In this document: positions 7,417 through 16,231 of the stretch, piece by piece
How positions within the stretch are numbered: position 1 is the stretch's first letter
Layout: the number at the start of each line of letters is the position of its first letter
Position numbers and translations under genes: made by a program
Notes under the pieces: generated by a model
Databases searched by the model: none
What the model was told of the DNA's origin: nothing
What the model saw: the letters and a program-made list of their open reading frames with translations, nothing else
Assembly: GCA_903901875.1 (NCBI GenBank)
Contig: CAIUSO010000120.1
Location: 1-46,044 of the forward strand
Length of the DNA stretch: 46,044 nucleotides
Direction of reading: 5' to 3'
Source: an uncultured Geobacteraceae bacterium
Lineage (GTDB): Bacteria > Desulfobacterota > Desulfuromonadia > Geobacterales > Pseudopelobacteraceae

Positions 7417-8894
7417 TAGCGAGTCACCGAATACAGCTTGTCGGCATCACTTTCGATAACACGAATGCCCTCGCGTTCAAGGAGCTCACCGGTTACCTGC
7501 CAGTAGGTTGTCAAGGCATTGGCATACCCCACAACCGCATTTATCTGGTCGTTTTTTGATATGGCAAGATCATTTTCAACATCAAGCACATCCTTGGTGG
7601 TCGCCAAACCGACCTCGTTCTTTTTCATAAACGAGCGGAGACGTTCTTCTGCAAAGGCCCGGCCCCGATTAGAGACCTCGATCTGCCGGTATCCTGCGGT
7701 GATATTACGAATTGCTGCCCGAACCTCTTTCACAGACGTTTCTTCCAGACTGCGCAGCTGCAAGATAGCCTGTTCGGTTTTGAGACGGCTTTTACGAAAA
7801 TCATTGTCTGCTGCACTGTTTCCTAAAGGAATACTAAAATTGAGACCAACGGTCCAGATCGGATAATCGGCAGTGAGTACCTTGTTGACATTCCCCTGAT
7901 AGGTGGCATCAAAGCCGGTCAACTGAGCAGTGGCAGCAAAGGTAAGATCGGGAAGCATTTTCTGACTGTAATTTTTGGTCTGTAATTCAAAGAGATCCAG
8001 ATTGCGCTTCTGTTCACGAATATCGGGACGGTTATTCAGGGCATTTTTCACCGCATCACCTTCAACCACATCAATTCGGTCGAGGGGGGGCTGATCGGTT
8101 GTCAAAAGATCAGCAACGGCACCGTCAATCTGGAGTAGCAGCCGTAACACATCAACCTGATTGTTTACTGCCAGTTCCGCATCATTTAGCTCTTTCTCCC
8201 GGGTTACCGCGCCATATTCGGCGTTCAGCACCTCCATTGCCGGAAGAACACCCGCCTTCACCCGGGCCTTTGTCTCCACAAGAATTTTCTGTGCCAGATC
8301 CAGAGAAACTTTTTTCACATCACGGGCCTGCCTGAGGCTGTAGAGCTTGAAATACTCACTCCTCACCTGTGCAACGATGGCAAGAAGGCGGGCATTAAAG
8401 TGCTCAAGGGAGGCGAACTTTGACTGGCGAGACACATTAATGGCCACCTCGGTCGCTTCCCGACCAAGGTTTTTCAGCAACGGCTGACTTAAAGAGACCC
8501 CAAGCCCCGACTGCCAGCTTGAGGCAACCAGCGTATTGTTGGCATACCCGTTATTAAAACTGACGGAGGCCGTGCCACCGGTCCAGAGAAGTTTGTTCAG
8601 GGATGAATTCAGGGAGAGTGCCTGACTTCCTATTATCGCACCGGTAGTTGTAGAAGCTGCGGTTGAATCGGTGTAATTAGTTTGTAATAACAGCTGGGGA
8701 TCGTAGATCGACCGATTACGGTTGATGTCAGCTTCAAACTGGGCAGGATTATAGAGCTCTGCCCGAACATCCAGATTCTTTTCCACCGCCATGCGAATGG
8801 CATCCTTCAAGGAGAGGGAAAGAGTGGAATCGGAAGCGTGGACGGCAAGAGGAACAGAGAGCAGCATGAGGGAACATAAAAGTAGCAGACGCAC
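7416..8894 (-). CDS. TolC-family outer-membrane channel protein
   Basis: A 492-residue outer-membrane efflux protein. A signal peptide (residues 1-20, hydrophobic, ending V-H-A) is followed by the two repeated TolC halves: N-terminal L-S-L-K-D-A-I-R-M-A-V-E-K-N-L-D, then long coiled-coil helices around residues 150-240 and 370-440, with a barrel strand near 320-360. The start is GTG 8894 with AAAGGA ahead of it; that ribosome site lies in the T-tail of the terminator that ends the preceding operon. It would be the outer channel of a tripartite efflux pump or type I secretion system, but no membrane-fusion or pump gene is adjacent. It is coupled to mqnA instead. Confidence 0.88.
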   Translation of the reverse strand: MRLLLLCSLMLLSVPLAVHASDSTLSLSLKDAIRMAVEKNLDVRAELYNPAQFEADINRNRSIYDPQLLLQTNYTDSTAASTTTGAIIGSQALSLNSSLNKLLWTGGTASVSFNNGYANNTLVASSWQSGLGVSLSQPLLKNLGREATEVAINVSRQSKFASLEHFNARLLAIVAQVRSEYFKLYSLRQARDVKKVSLDLAQKILVETKARVKAGVLPAMEVLNAEYGAVTREKELNDAELAVNNQVDVLRLLLQIDGAVADLLTTDQPPLDRIDVVEGDAVKNALNNRPDIREQKRNLDLFELQTKNYSQKMLPDLTFAATAQLTGFDATYQGNVNKVLTADYPIWTVGLNFSIPLGNSAADNDFRKSRLKTEQAILQLRSLEETSVKEVRAAIRNITAGYRQIEVSNRGRAFAEERLRSFMKKNEVGLATTKDVLDVENDLAISKNDQINAVVGYANALTTYWQVTGELLEREGIRVIESDADKLYSVTR

Positions 8895-8908
8895 AATCGT
8901 ATCCTTTC

Positions 8909-8946
8909 AAAAAAAGCAGGGCGTGACCATTGATTGGTCACGCCCT
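8909..8946 (-). terminator. Terminator of the aro/acc/gcvH operon
   Basis: On the minus strand a 12-bp stem AGGGCGTGACCA / TGGTCACGCCCT with a five-base loop is followed by GC and seven T residues. It is 23 bases after gcvH and its T-run is only 15 bases from the tolC start codon. Confidence 0.9.
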
Positions 8947-8969
8947 TATAGCACAATTACCACAAGAAA

Positions 8970-9356
8970 TTAATCTCTGTTTTCGATGTAGTCGATATAA
9001 TCATCGGCTGATAACAACCCCTTAAGCTCCTCAGGATCATCAAGGGATATCTCAACCAGCCAGGCACCGTCGTAGGGGTCATCATTAATCAGCTCAGGGC
9101 TATCCAGAGCCTCATGATTGACGCTTTGTACCGTACCACTGAAAGGAGCATAGAGTGATGCGACGGTTTTTTGGGCTTCAATGGAACCGATGGGATCATC
9201 CTGTTCCACCTCATCCCCTTCCTCCGGCAGTTCTACACCACTGACAGTACCCAGTTCCTCCTGGGCAAAATCAGTAATGCCGATGACCGCAGAATCGCCC
9301 TCAACTCTCACCCAAATATGTTCTTTTGAATACTTCAACTCTTCCGGAAAGTCCAT
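8970..9356 (-). CDS. gcvH: Glycine cleavage system H-like lipoyl carrier protein
   Basis: A 128-residue single-domain lipoyl protein. Lys63 in E-A-Q-K-T-V-A-S-L-Y-A-P lies where H proteins carry lipoate, and the flanking Y-A-P-F-S-G and W-L-V-E-I segments fit the family. The protein is very acidic. It begins five bases after the accC stop on the minus strand, so it is the last gene of the acc unit and is followed by a terminator. No gcvT or gcvP is in the window. In cells with a full glycine cleavage system it shuttles the aminomethyl group; in some bacteria H proteins serve mainly as lipoyl relay carriers. Which role applies here is not shown. Confidence 0.88.
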   Translation of the reverse strand: MDFPEELKYSKEHIWVRVEGDSAVIGITDFAQEELGTVSGVELPEEGDEVEQDDPIGSIEAQKTVASLYAPFSGTVQSVNHEALDSPELINDDPYDGAWLVEISLDDPEELKGLLSADDYIDYIENRD

Positions 9357-9361
9357 GGGCT

Positions 9362-10702
9362 CTACTCCAGTACAATACGTTCAAGGAAAGAGGTGTCAAT
9401 ATCACCTTCGATAAAATCTTTGTGGGCCATGATCCGCTTGTGGAAAAAGATGGTCGTCTTGATCCCCTCAATCAGGTATTCGTCAAGCGCCCGCGCCATA
9501 CGCTTGATCGCTTCCTCCCGGGTATCTGCATGGACTATGAGTTTTCCTATCAGAGAGTCATAGTTCGGTACCACGGAATACTGGTCATAGACGAACGAGT
9601 CAACACGCACCCCGAGCCCTCCCGGTGGATGGTAGGCGGTAATTTTACCGGGACAGGGGGTGAATTTGAACGGGTCCTCGGCATTAATTCGGCACTCAAT
9701 GGCATGGCCACGGAATTGGATATCCTCCTGCTTGAAACGGAGCGGTATTCCGGCGGCGGAGCGGATCTGTTCCTTGACAAGATCAACACCGGTAATCATT
9801 TCGGTAACCGGATGTTCAACCTGGATTCTGGTATTCATCTCCATGAAAAAGAAGTTATTCTGTTTATCAACCAGAAATTCAACGGTGCCGGCACTGTTAT
9901 AGCCGACAGCAGCCGCAGCTCGAACCGCCGCTTCACCCATGGCTTTACGGATTTCCGGGGTTACGACCGTCGAAGGAGCCTCTTCGATAAGCTTTTGATG
10001 ACGCCGCTGAATCGAGCAGTCACGCTCTCCCAGATGAATGACGTTACCATGTTTATCCCCAAGTACCTGTATCTCAACGTGACGTGGTTTTTCACAATAC
10101 CGTTCGATATACACTTCCGGGTTGCCGAAACCTGACTGTGCTTCTGCGCGGGCAGTGGCAAAGGCGTTGGGCAGGGCGGCCTGTGAATGGACGATTTTCA
10201 TGCCGCGACCACCACCACCGGCAGTCGCCTTGATAATCACCGGAAAACCGATTTCCTTGGCAACGGTGACGGCCTCTTCAACGGTGTGGACCCCTTCTTT
10301 GGTGCCGGGAAGGATCGGAACCCCCTGCTTGATGACAGCCTGACGGGCACTGATCTTGTCCCCCATGATGCGCATGCTTTCAGCAGTGGGACCGATGAAA
10401 ATGATACCGCACTTTTCACAGACTTCAGCGAACTTGGGGTTTTCGGAGAGAAATCCGTATCCGGGGTGTATCGCTTCGGCGTCGGTCAACTCGGCCGCAC
10501 TGATAATGGCATTGATATTAAGATAACTCAGGGCACTGGGAGCCGGACCTATACAGACACTTTCATCTGCAAGCTTGACGTGCAACGAATGAATATCCGC
10601 CTGGGAGTACACCGCTACGGTCTTGATTCCCAGCTCTTTGCACGCCCTGATAATCCGGACGGCTATTTCGCCGCGATTGGCAATAAGTACTTTATGGAAC
10701 AT
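9362..10702 (-). CDS. accC: Biotin carboxylase subunit of acetyl-CoA carboxylase
   Basis: A 446-residue biotin carboxylase, full length for the family (about 449). Seen: N-terminal [13 protein letters not shown], the ATP-grasp glycine loop [23 protein letters not shown] at the active site, and the C-terminal B-domain. It carboxylates the biotin on AccB using ATP and bicarbonate in the first committed step of fatty-acid synthesis. It lies 24 bases after accB. The carboxyltransferase genes accA and accD are not in the window. A long open frame on the opposite strand is only a codon shadow. Confidence 0.97.
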   Translation of the reverse strand: MFHKVLIANRGEIAVRIIRACKELGIKTVAVYSQADIHSLHVKLADESVCIGPAPSALSYLNINAIISAAELTDAEAIHPGYGFLSENPKFAEVCEKCGIIFIGPTAESMRIMGDKISARQAVIKQGVPILPGTKEGVHTVEEAVTVAKEIGFPVIIKATAGGGGRGMKIVHSQAALPNAFATARAEAQSGFGNPEVYIERYCEKPRHVEIQVLGDKHGNVIHLGERDCSIQRRHQKLIEEAPSTVVTPEIRKAMGEAAVRAAAAVGYNSAGTVEFLVDKQNNFFFMEMNTRIQVEHPVTEMITGVDLVKEQIRSAAGIPLRFKQEDIQFRGHAIECRINAEDPFKFTPCPGKITAYHPPGGLGVRVDSFVYDQYSVVPNYDSLIGKLIVHADTREEAIKRMARALDEYLIEGIKTTIFFHKRIMAHKDFIEGDIDTSFLERIVLE

Positions 10703-10726
10703 GAAGGCAAACCTCGCTCTGAAATA

Positions 10727-11203
10727 TTAAAGTTTCTGGATCACAAACAGTGGGTCGCCGTACTCTACCGCCTGGGCATTATCTTTGCAAATTTTCAGTA
10801 TTTTGCATTTACATTCAGCTTCAATCTCGTTCATCAATTTCATTGCCTCAACGATACAGAGCACCTGCCCTTTCTCGACAACCTGACCAACGGCCACGTA
10901 GGGTGCTGCTTCAGGTCCGGGAGCGGCATAGAAGGTACCGACGATGGGAGAATTGACCGTATCTCCCGCCTCTTCTGCAGGAGCTGCTGCCGCCGCAGGA
11001 GCAGCTGCCGGAGCACCGGAAACCTGAACCGGCTGGTAGGCCGGCTGGGAATACTGCTGTGCCACCGGTGATGAAATGGTCACATATTCAGGTTTGTGAC
11101 CCCGCTTGATAATAATTTTTTCATCGGAGTTATCCATCTCAAACTCTGTAATATCCGTTTCTGTAACCAGTTTAATAAGCAGTTTAAGGTCCTTGATATC
11201 CAT
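10727..11203 (-). CDS. accB: Biotin carboxyl carrier protein
   Basis: A 158-residue BCCP. An N-terminal helix-rich part (1-45) is joined by a Pro/Ala-rich linker (about 50-80) to the biotinyl domain, with biotin-accepting Lys122 in the E-A-M-K-L-M-N-E motif. It starts at ATG 11203 after GGAGACAAACAGAA. It carries carboxybiotin between AccC and the carboxyltransferase. It follows the M24 peptidase gene by 58 bases and precedes accC, the standard accBC order. Confidence 0.96.
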   Translation of the reverse strand: MDIKDLKLLIKLVTETDITEFEMDNSDEKIIIKRGHKPEYVTISSPVAQQYSQPAYQPVQVSGAPAAAPAAAAAPAEEAGDTVNSPIVGTFYAAPGPEAAPYVAVGQVVEKGQVLCIVEAMKLMNEIEAECKCKILKICKDNAQAVEYGDPLFVIQKL

Positions 11204-11261
11204 TTCTGTTTGTCTCCTTTGTCTTCAGGCAATAAATTAGTACATCATTGATACTGACAGA

Positions 11262-12332
11262 TTATAAAATACGCAATTCCTTTTCCACCTTGGTAAGCAA
11301 CCGACAGCCATCCGCCGTCACCACCACAGTATCCTCAATTCTCACCCCGCCAAAACCGGGCAGGTAGATCCCCGGCTCGATGGTTATAACCGACCCCTCT
11401 CCCAGCAATGCCGTACTGCGGGGTGATAATGTCGGTTGTTCATGAATTTCCAATCCCACTCCGTGCCCCAATCCATGGCCGAAATAGTCGCCGTACCCCG
11501 CTTCACCGATGTAAGAGCGGGCAACATAATCAAGGTCCTTGCAGCTGATACCCGGCTTCACCGCAGCAATGGCACGGTCATGGGCCATTTTGACGATGCC
11601 ATATATTTCGCGGGCACGGTCACCCGGTTCACCGCAGGCTACGGTCACCGTTTCATCGGAATGATAGCCGTTTTTTGCGGCGCCAAAATCGATGGTTATC
11701 ATTTCTCCGGCCTGGATGATCTTCTCGCTGGCCCTGCCATGGGGCATGGCACCCCGCTCTCCCGAGGCAACGATAAAGTCAAACGCTTTGCCATCGGCAC
11801 CCCGTCGCCGCATTTCAAGTTCAAGTGCCATGGCTATATCCACTTCCATAACACCCGGCCTGATCAGGTGAATTGTGGCCAGGAATGCTTGAGAAGACAA
11901 TTCAGCCACCGCCGCAAGTTGCTCGATCTCAGCACTATCCTTTGCAGTTCGAATGCCATCAAGTTCCCCCCCCAGCTCGACAAACTCCACCCCGGACAAT
12001 TTTTCTGCCATGCGCCGATACACGGCAACAGTCAGATGGGAGGCTTCAAAGCCGATGCGGACCAACCCCTGTACTCGGGCTATATCGGCTATGGCATCAA
12101 TACGTGCGGCACCGCATTCCACCACCTCGGCATCCACAACCTCTTCCCTGGCCTGCTCGGTGTAGCGTGAATCGCAGAGAAACCACAGGCGGTCACGGGC
12201 CACCAGCAGAGCTGCTTCAGTGCCGGTGAAGCCGGACAGGTACCGAATATTGTTCATATCGGTATACAAGATGGCATCCAGTGCATTATCATCAAAGAAC
12301 GGTGTCAAACGAGACCGTCTGTTTTTTAGCAT
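11262..12332 (-). CDS. M24 family Xaa-Pro dipeptidase/aminopeptidase
   Basis: A 356-residue creatinase-fold peptidase. An N-terminal creatinase domain (1-125, with Y-L-S-G-F-T-G-T-E) precedes the pita-bread catalytic domain. Metal and catalytic residues are visible: H-G-R-A-S, D-F-G-A and H-S-D-E-T, G-H-G-L-G-H-G-V-G, and the two glutamates in I-E-P-G-I-Y and R-I-E-D-T. It removes residues next to proline from short peptides in the cytosol. Length fits the short YqhT/PepQ-like group. It sits between aroQ (69 bases upstream) and accB, an order seen in several deltaproteobacteria as I recall. The exact specificity is not determinable. Confidence 0.92.
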   Translation of the reverse strand: MLKNRRSRLTPFFDDNALDAILYTDMNNIRYLSGFTGTEAALLVARDRLWFLCDSRYTEQAREEVVDAEVVECGAARIDAIADIARVQGLVRIGFEASHLTVAVYRRMAEKLSGVEFVELGGELDGIRTAKDSAEIEQLAAVAELSSQAFLATIHLIRPGVMEVDIAMALELEMRRRGADGKAFDFIVASGERGAMPHGRASEKIIQAGEMITIDFGAAKNGYHSDETVTVACGEPGDRAREIYGIVKMAHDRAIAAVKPGISCKDLDYVARSYIGEAGYGDYFGHGLGHGVGLEIHEQPTLSPRSTALLGEGSVITIEPGIYLPGFGGVRIEDTVVVTADGCRLLTKVEKELRIL

Positions 12333-12401
12333 AAATGAAACCCTGACTACAAACAGTTTTTTAAAACTACCTATGACGTACCGTTCAATTCCTGCTGGCG
12401 T

Positions 12402-12839
12402 TCAGCCTTTTTTAACGTAATTAAATAACCCACGCAATCCGAGGAGGTAACTGTCATGACCGCAGCCACATATCTGACCAATGGCCACCGGAGCTATCAG
12501 ACTGACATGGCGAAAGGGTTCACGGCGGTGGATATTGGAAAGATGGACCTCCATGCAGGGGAGGCCCACCGCCGACAGAGCATCTCGAATGGCAATGCTG
12601 GTATGGGTATAGGCCGCAGGGTTGATCACTATTCCGCTGCACTCATCCCGACAATTCTGAATCGCAGTGACCAGTTCCCCTTCACAATTGGACTGAAAAA
12701 AAACGACCTCACAGGGCAACTCGGTGGCGAGCTGGGTCAGGTGACCATTAATATCAGCGAGGGTCAGACTGCCGTAGATGCCCGGTTCACGGGTACCGAG
12801 AAGATTCAGATTAGGTCCATGGAGTACCAGAAATTTCAT
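12402..12839 (-). CDS. aroQ: Type II 3-dehydroquinate dehydratase
   Basis: A 145-residue type II enzyme of the shikimate pathway. Seen: [34 protein letters not shown], and [14 protein letters not shown]. It dehydrates 3-dehydroquinate to 3-dehydroshikimate. The catalytic tyrosine of the flexible loop is in I-Y-G-S. It starts two bases after the roadblock gene stop, in the same run as aroB and aroK, so three shikimate steps are coexpressed. Confidence 0.96.
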   Translation of the reverse strand: MKFLVLHGPNLNLLGTREPGIYGSLTLADINGHLTQLATELPCEVVFFQSNCEGELVTAIQNCRDECSGIVINPAAYTHTSIAIRDALSAVGLPCMEVHLSNIHRREPFRHVSLIAPVAIGQICGCGHDSYLLGLRGLFNYVKKG

Positions 12840-12841
12840 AA

Positions 12842-13204
12842 TTACGAAAGCTCCCGAAGCAGTTCATATGTTTTCAGTTTAAGCAGATACCGCCCTCGAC
12901 CGATGGCACCGTCACGTTTCATGATTAAAATGGAGAACAAATTATCGGTCATGGTTTTTATAAAAACGGCACTGTTGCCGGAAGTAACCGTGACCTCCTC
13001 CAACTCACCCCGCTGAATAATTTCAAGCGTGCGCCGGATTTCCCGCACAATGGGCGCATATTCGATCGATATGAGCTGCAGATCGGCGATGTTCGGTCCC
13101 ACACAATATTCCCCGAGAGAGACACCGTCATACCCCATAACCAGTGCCGCAAGGCCACCATCGGCACCGGTAACCATGGATTCGAGAGTACTCCTTATGG
13201 ACAT
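12842..13204 (-). CDS. Roadblock/LC7 domain protein, MglB-like
   Basis: A 120-residue single roadblock/LC7 domain: an N-terminal helix, the [16 protein letters not shown] strand pair, and a C-terminal helix [13 protein letters not shown]. MglB proteins of this fold activate the small GTPase MglA and set cell polarity in myxobacteria. No MglA-type GTPase is in the window, so the partner is unknown. The gene overlaps the end of the TPR gene by ten bases and precedes aroQ by two, so it is translated in lock-step with shikimate enzymes. A regulatory scaffold with the TPR protein is inferred. Confidence 0.8.
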   Translation of the reverse strand: MSIRSTLESMVTGADGGLAALVMGYDGVSLGEYCVGPNIADLQLISIEYAPIVREIRRTLEIIQRGELEEVTVTSGNSAVFIKTMTDNLFSILIMKRDGAIGRGRYLLKLKTYELLRELS

Positions 13205-14133
13205 GCTTTCAACTTTTTGATATTCTCAAGCCAGCCGGTCAGAACAGTAACGGCATTATCGGCCGTCCCGTTCCGGGGAACCGGGGAAACGGGAGGAGCA
13301 ATCTCGTCCATTTCTTCCCCGAAATCTTCGTCATCACAGAGATCATCGGGCTCAAAACGGGGGGAAGCGGTGGCCTTTTCCAATGACTCCAGCTCGGCAA
13401 TCCGCCCCCGAATGCTGCCATCGGCGGGATTGGCGTCACGTAATCCGTGGTAAATTGCCAGTGCCTTTTCAATAAAACCCTGGGATACGTACAGTTCCGC
13501 GAGAGTTGCCGTCGAGAGTGGGTCATGATGACAAATTTCAGTCGGTGGTTCCGGGACTTCCGGTTCCGCCCCCCCCCTCTCCTGAGCGAAAAGCGGCTGG
13601 TACCGGTACGGTTCATCCTCTGGTTCGTCATCATCAAGTATTTCGATCTCTTCATAGATTTCAAGATCGTCTATAATGTCGTCATCATCGTCTTCAAGCG
13701 TCACTTCAGAGTCGAAGGTTACCCGTTGAAGTGCCTCCAGTTCCAACCGACACTCCAGGTCGTCGGGGGCAAACTGAAGGGCTTCACTGAATGCCTGCCT
13801 GGCCCCATCCACATTGCCCCACTCGGAATAGATCCGCCCCACCATTTTCTGTGAGACGATATCCTCGGGAACTGCGGCGGTAATGGCCTTCAACACCGGC
13901 AATGCTTCGTCCATCAACCCTTTGGCATGACACGCACGTGAGAAGGCACGCAACCCCGACAGATACGCGGGATGCTGCAGCACCCCCTGACGGGCCACAT
14001 GCAATGCATCATCAACCAAACCCATCTTGAGATACACATCGGAGAGACGGGCAAAACAAAAAGAGCGGGGATCACGCTCCAGCTGCTCTTCATATTTTTT
14101 AATATCGGTCCAAAATGATGCTGTCTCCTTCAT
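13195..14133 (-). CDS. Tetratricopeptide-repeat protein with acidic linker
   Basis: A 312-residue cytosolic protein. TPR-like helices occupy about residues 5-135 (A-R-L-S-D-V-Y-L-K-M-G, G-R-I-Y-S-E-W-G-N-V-D-G-A-R). They are followed by an extremely acidic segment (about 140-180, many Asp/Glu), then a further TPR (about 205-250, A-E-L-Y-V-S-Q-G-F-I-E-K-A-L) and an acidic, Pro-rich tail. There is no signal peptide. It overlaps aroB by four bases (ATGA) and the roadblock gene by ten, so all three are tightly coupled. Function unknown; a scaffold for the roadblock protein is the simplest reading of the context. Confidence 0.85.
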   Translation of the reverse strand: MKETASFWTDIKKYEEQLERDPRSFCFARLSDVYLKMGLVDDALHVARQGVLQHPAYLSGLRAFSRACHAKGLMDEALPVLKAITAAVPEDIVSQKMVGRIYSEWGNVDGARQAFSEALQFAPDDLECRLELEALQRVTFDSEVTLEDDDDDIIDDLEIYEEIEILDDDEPEDEPYRYQPLFAQERGGAEPEVPEPPTEICHHDPLSTATLAELYVSQGFIEKALAIYHGLRDANPADGSIRGRIAELESLEKATASPRFEPDDLCDDEDFGEEMDEIAPPVSPVPRNGTADNAVTVLTGWLENIKKLKACP

Positions 14134-15215
14134 GGAGCTACCTCCAGGCCGCCCATTACAAGCAGTTCTTCGGGGGTATGCCGGGTCATGGCGTAACCGC
14201 CAATGCCTCTGTTACTTATGAAGGTTATGGTACCGCTCTTTGACTTTTTATCGGCGGACAATGCGGCTACTAACAGCTTCCGCTCAAAGGAGGGAATGGC
14301 CGTTGAAAGTCCACAGCGGGAAATCAGGTCGCAGATTCGCTGCCGTTCCCCCTCACTGCATTCCCCCTGAGATACGGAAATCCGTGCAGCCAGAGCCATC
14401 CCGACCGCCACCGCCTCACCATGGACCATATCACGATAACCGGCAAGTGCTTCGAAAGCGTGCCCCAGTGTATGACCGTAATTGAGAATGGCCCGCAGAC
14501 CGGCCTCCTTCTCGTCCTGTTCCACCACCTGTGCTTTCAGACTACAGCAGCGCAAAATAATCTCTTCCAGCACATCCCGGTTTTGCGCCAGTAACCCATC
14601 AACATGGGACTCAAGATATTCAAAAAACGGCAGGTCTCTGACAACACCATATTTAATGACTTCTGCAATACCGGCCATAAACTGGCGCTGGTCAAGGGTT
14701 GACAGCGTATCAACATCAATCACTACCAGTCGTGGCTGATAGAATGCTCCAATAAGGTTTTTGCCCTTGGGATGATCAATACCGGTCTTGCCCCCCACAC
14801 TGCTGTCAACCTGGGCCAGAAGGGTCGTCGGCACCTGGACGAAGGGTATGCCTCTCAGCCAGGTGGCTGCGGCATATCCTGCCACATCACCAACAACCCC
14901 TCCCCCCAGAGCCACTATAAAGGCACTCCGGTCAACACCGGCTTCAAGCAAATCATCGTACAGAGAATTGAGGGTTTTGCTGTTCTTGAATTGTTCCCCA
15001 TCGGGAATTTCAATCCGTACCACCCGATAGCCAGCGGCCTCCAGTGATGCCTGAAGCGCAGCTCCGTATAGTGCGGCAACGGTGGGGTTTGACACCACCG
15101 CAGCCACCCCTTTCAGGCCAATGGCTGAACAGCGGGAACCGACAGAGTTAATCGCACCCCGTTCAATGAGTATGTCATAGCCGTTTTCGGCAAGATTAAC
15201 GGACAGCAATCCCAC
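14130..15215 (-). CDS. aroB: 3-dehydroquinate synthase
   Basis: A 361-residue DHQ synthase, full length. Seen: E-I-P-D-G-E-Q-F-K, the NAD-binding G-G-G-V-V-G-D-V-A-G, L-A-Q-V-D-S-S-V-G-G-K-T-G, and metal ligands within R-A-I-L-N-Y-G-H-T-L-G-H-A-F-E and H-G-E-A-V-A-V-G-M. It cyclises DAHP to 3-dehydroquinate using NAD and a divalent metal. It follows aroK by four bases and overlaps the TPR gene, so it is in the centre of the shikimate operon. Confidence 0.97.
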   Translation of the reverse strand: MGLLSVNLAENGYDILIERGAINSVGSRCSAIGLKGVAAVVSNPTVAALYGAALQASLEAAGYRVVRIEIPDGEQFKNSKTLNSLYDDLLEAGVDRSAFIVALGGGVVGDVAGYAAATWLRGIPFVQVPTTLLAQVDSSVGGKTGIDHPKGKNLIGAFYQPRLVVIDVDTLSTLDQRQFMAGIAEVIKYGVVRDLPFFEYLESHVDGLLAQNRDVLEEIILRCCSLKAQVVEQDEKEAGLRAILNYGHTLGHAFEALAGYRDMVHGEAVAVGMALAARISVSQGECSEGERQRICDLISRCGLSTAIPSFERKLLVAALSADKKSKSGTITFISNRGIGGYAMTRHTPEELLVMGGLEVAP

Positions 15216-15219
15216 GTAA

Positions 15220-15732
15220 CTACCCCTTCAAACTGCGTAAAATCTCACGTGCGACATCTTCCACGGATTTCCCGTCCGTGTCAATTCTAATATCTGCGTC
15301 GGCATAAAATTGTTCCCGTTCCGCCAACAGCGAGGCGGCACGCAGATGACCATCCTCTCCCGCCAGTAACGGACGATCGTTACTCCGCTCCAGGCGACGG
15401 AGCACCTGATCCAGAGACACCTTCAAATTGATGACGAAACCGGCACTTCGCATGAACTGACGGTTTTCCGGTGAGATAACGGCACCTCCACCGGTCGCCA
15501 CCACGTATCCATCTCCACGGGAGAGCAACTGCCCCAACTGCTGCCGTTCAAGCGTACGAAAGACCTCTTCACCATCCCGTGAGAATATTTCGTTGATGGA
15601 ACAGCCGGCAGCGGTAACAATAAGCGCGTCAAGATCAACAAAAGGTACTTCGAGGAGTTGTGCCACAACTCTGCCCACACTGCTTTTACCGCTCCCCATG
15701 AACCCGGTCAGTATGATCGGACGGTTATCCAT
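15220..15732 (-). CDS. aroK: Shikimate kinase
   Basis: A 170-residue shikimate kinase. The P-loop G-F-M-G-S-G-K-S is at residues 10-17, followed by F-V-D-L-D for shikimate binding, F-R-T-L-E-R, and G-G-G-A adenine/shikimate contacts. It phosphorylates shikimate at O-3. I start at ATG 15732, preceded by GGGAG at good spacing; an upstream in-frame start at 15756 would add eight residues without a better ribosome site. It leads directly into aroB. In Geobacter, as I recall, pilMNOPQ lies upstream of aroK; here a small barrel protein and a kinase occupy that place. Confidence 0.95.
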   Translation of the reverse strand: MDNRPIILTGFMGSGKSSVGRVVAQLLEVPFVDLDALIVTAAGCSINEIFSRDGEEVFRTLERQQLGQLLSRGDGYVVATGGGAVISPENRQFMRSAGFVINLKVSLDQVLRRLERSNDRPLLAGEDGHLRAASLLAEREQFYADADIRIDTDGKSVEDVAREILRSLKG

Positions 15733-15762
15733 GGACCACTCCCTTTTTAATCCCACATTAAA

Positions 15763-16200
15763 TTAAAATTTCAGATGCAACCCGATACCCAGAGACTGTG
15801 GATTTGGCTTGGAATCACCACGGGGGGCGTCGGGGGAAACCGCAAGATAATTATAATCCAGTTTCAGACTGACATTATCACCAAGCAGATAATTAAAGCC
15901 GACCTGGGCCGCCACACCGGCCTTTATCCGGGTAATATCCCCCGATTTGAGATCCGATTGGTACGTATAGGCAAGTCCGGTACCCATGTACGGGACAAAA
16001 TCCTTGGCAACACTAAAGCCATATCTGGCAGCCACAAAACCGGGTTCAGGTGCCTTGACATCCAAAGGTGCCTTGCTGAGCGTAGCACCACCAAGCACAA
16101 TCCGATCGGTCAACGTATCGGCAGTGGCGGGCAGGACACCCCACTGGCACGAGAAAATGAATAACAGAACAAGTAAAATGATTTCTCGTACTTTTTTCAT
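15763..16200 (-). CDS. Small outer-membrane beta-barrel protein (OmpW/opacity-like)
   Basis: A 145-residue secreted protein. The first 30 residues form a signal peptide (M-K-K-V-R, long hydrophobic core, A-T-A before D-T-L). The rest shows alternating beta strands with aromatic ends, such as A-A-R-Y-G-F-S-V, M-G-T-G-L-A-Y-T-Y and V-S-L-K-L-D-Y-N-Y-L, and ends in L-H-L-K-F, the terminal-Phe signature for barrel insertion. I chose ATG 16200 because the signal peptide begins there; the ribosome site is weak. It is probably an eight-strand barrel. It follows the RIO kinase gene by 31 bases. Function unknown. Confidence 0.75.
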   Translation of the reverse strand: MKKVREIILLVLLFIFSCQWGVLPATADTLTDRIVLGGATLSKAPLDVKAPEPGFVAARYGFSVAKDFVPYMGTGLAYTYQSDLKSGDITRIKAGVAAQVGFNYLLGDNVSLKLDYNYLAVSPDAPRGDSKPNPQSLGIGLHLKF

Positions 16201-16231
16201 TACAGGCACCGACACCCCAGAAGTCAACTGT

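Noticed and set aside
8947-8969. Glycine riboswitch linked to gcvH
   Set aside because: gcvH begins five bases after accC and its downstream space is only a simple terminator.
9326-11071. Two long open frames (269 and 294 codons) on the plus strand opposite accC and accB
   Set aside because: They are exactly antisense to two unmistakable genes, lack ribosome sites and show no recognisable domain; they arise from codon bias on the coding strand.
11436-12170. 244-codon plus-strand open frame opposite the M24 peptidase gene
   Set aside because: It is an antisense shadow; the minus strand has all metal-binding motifs of the peptidase.
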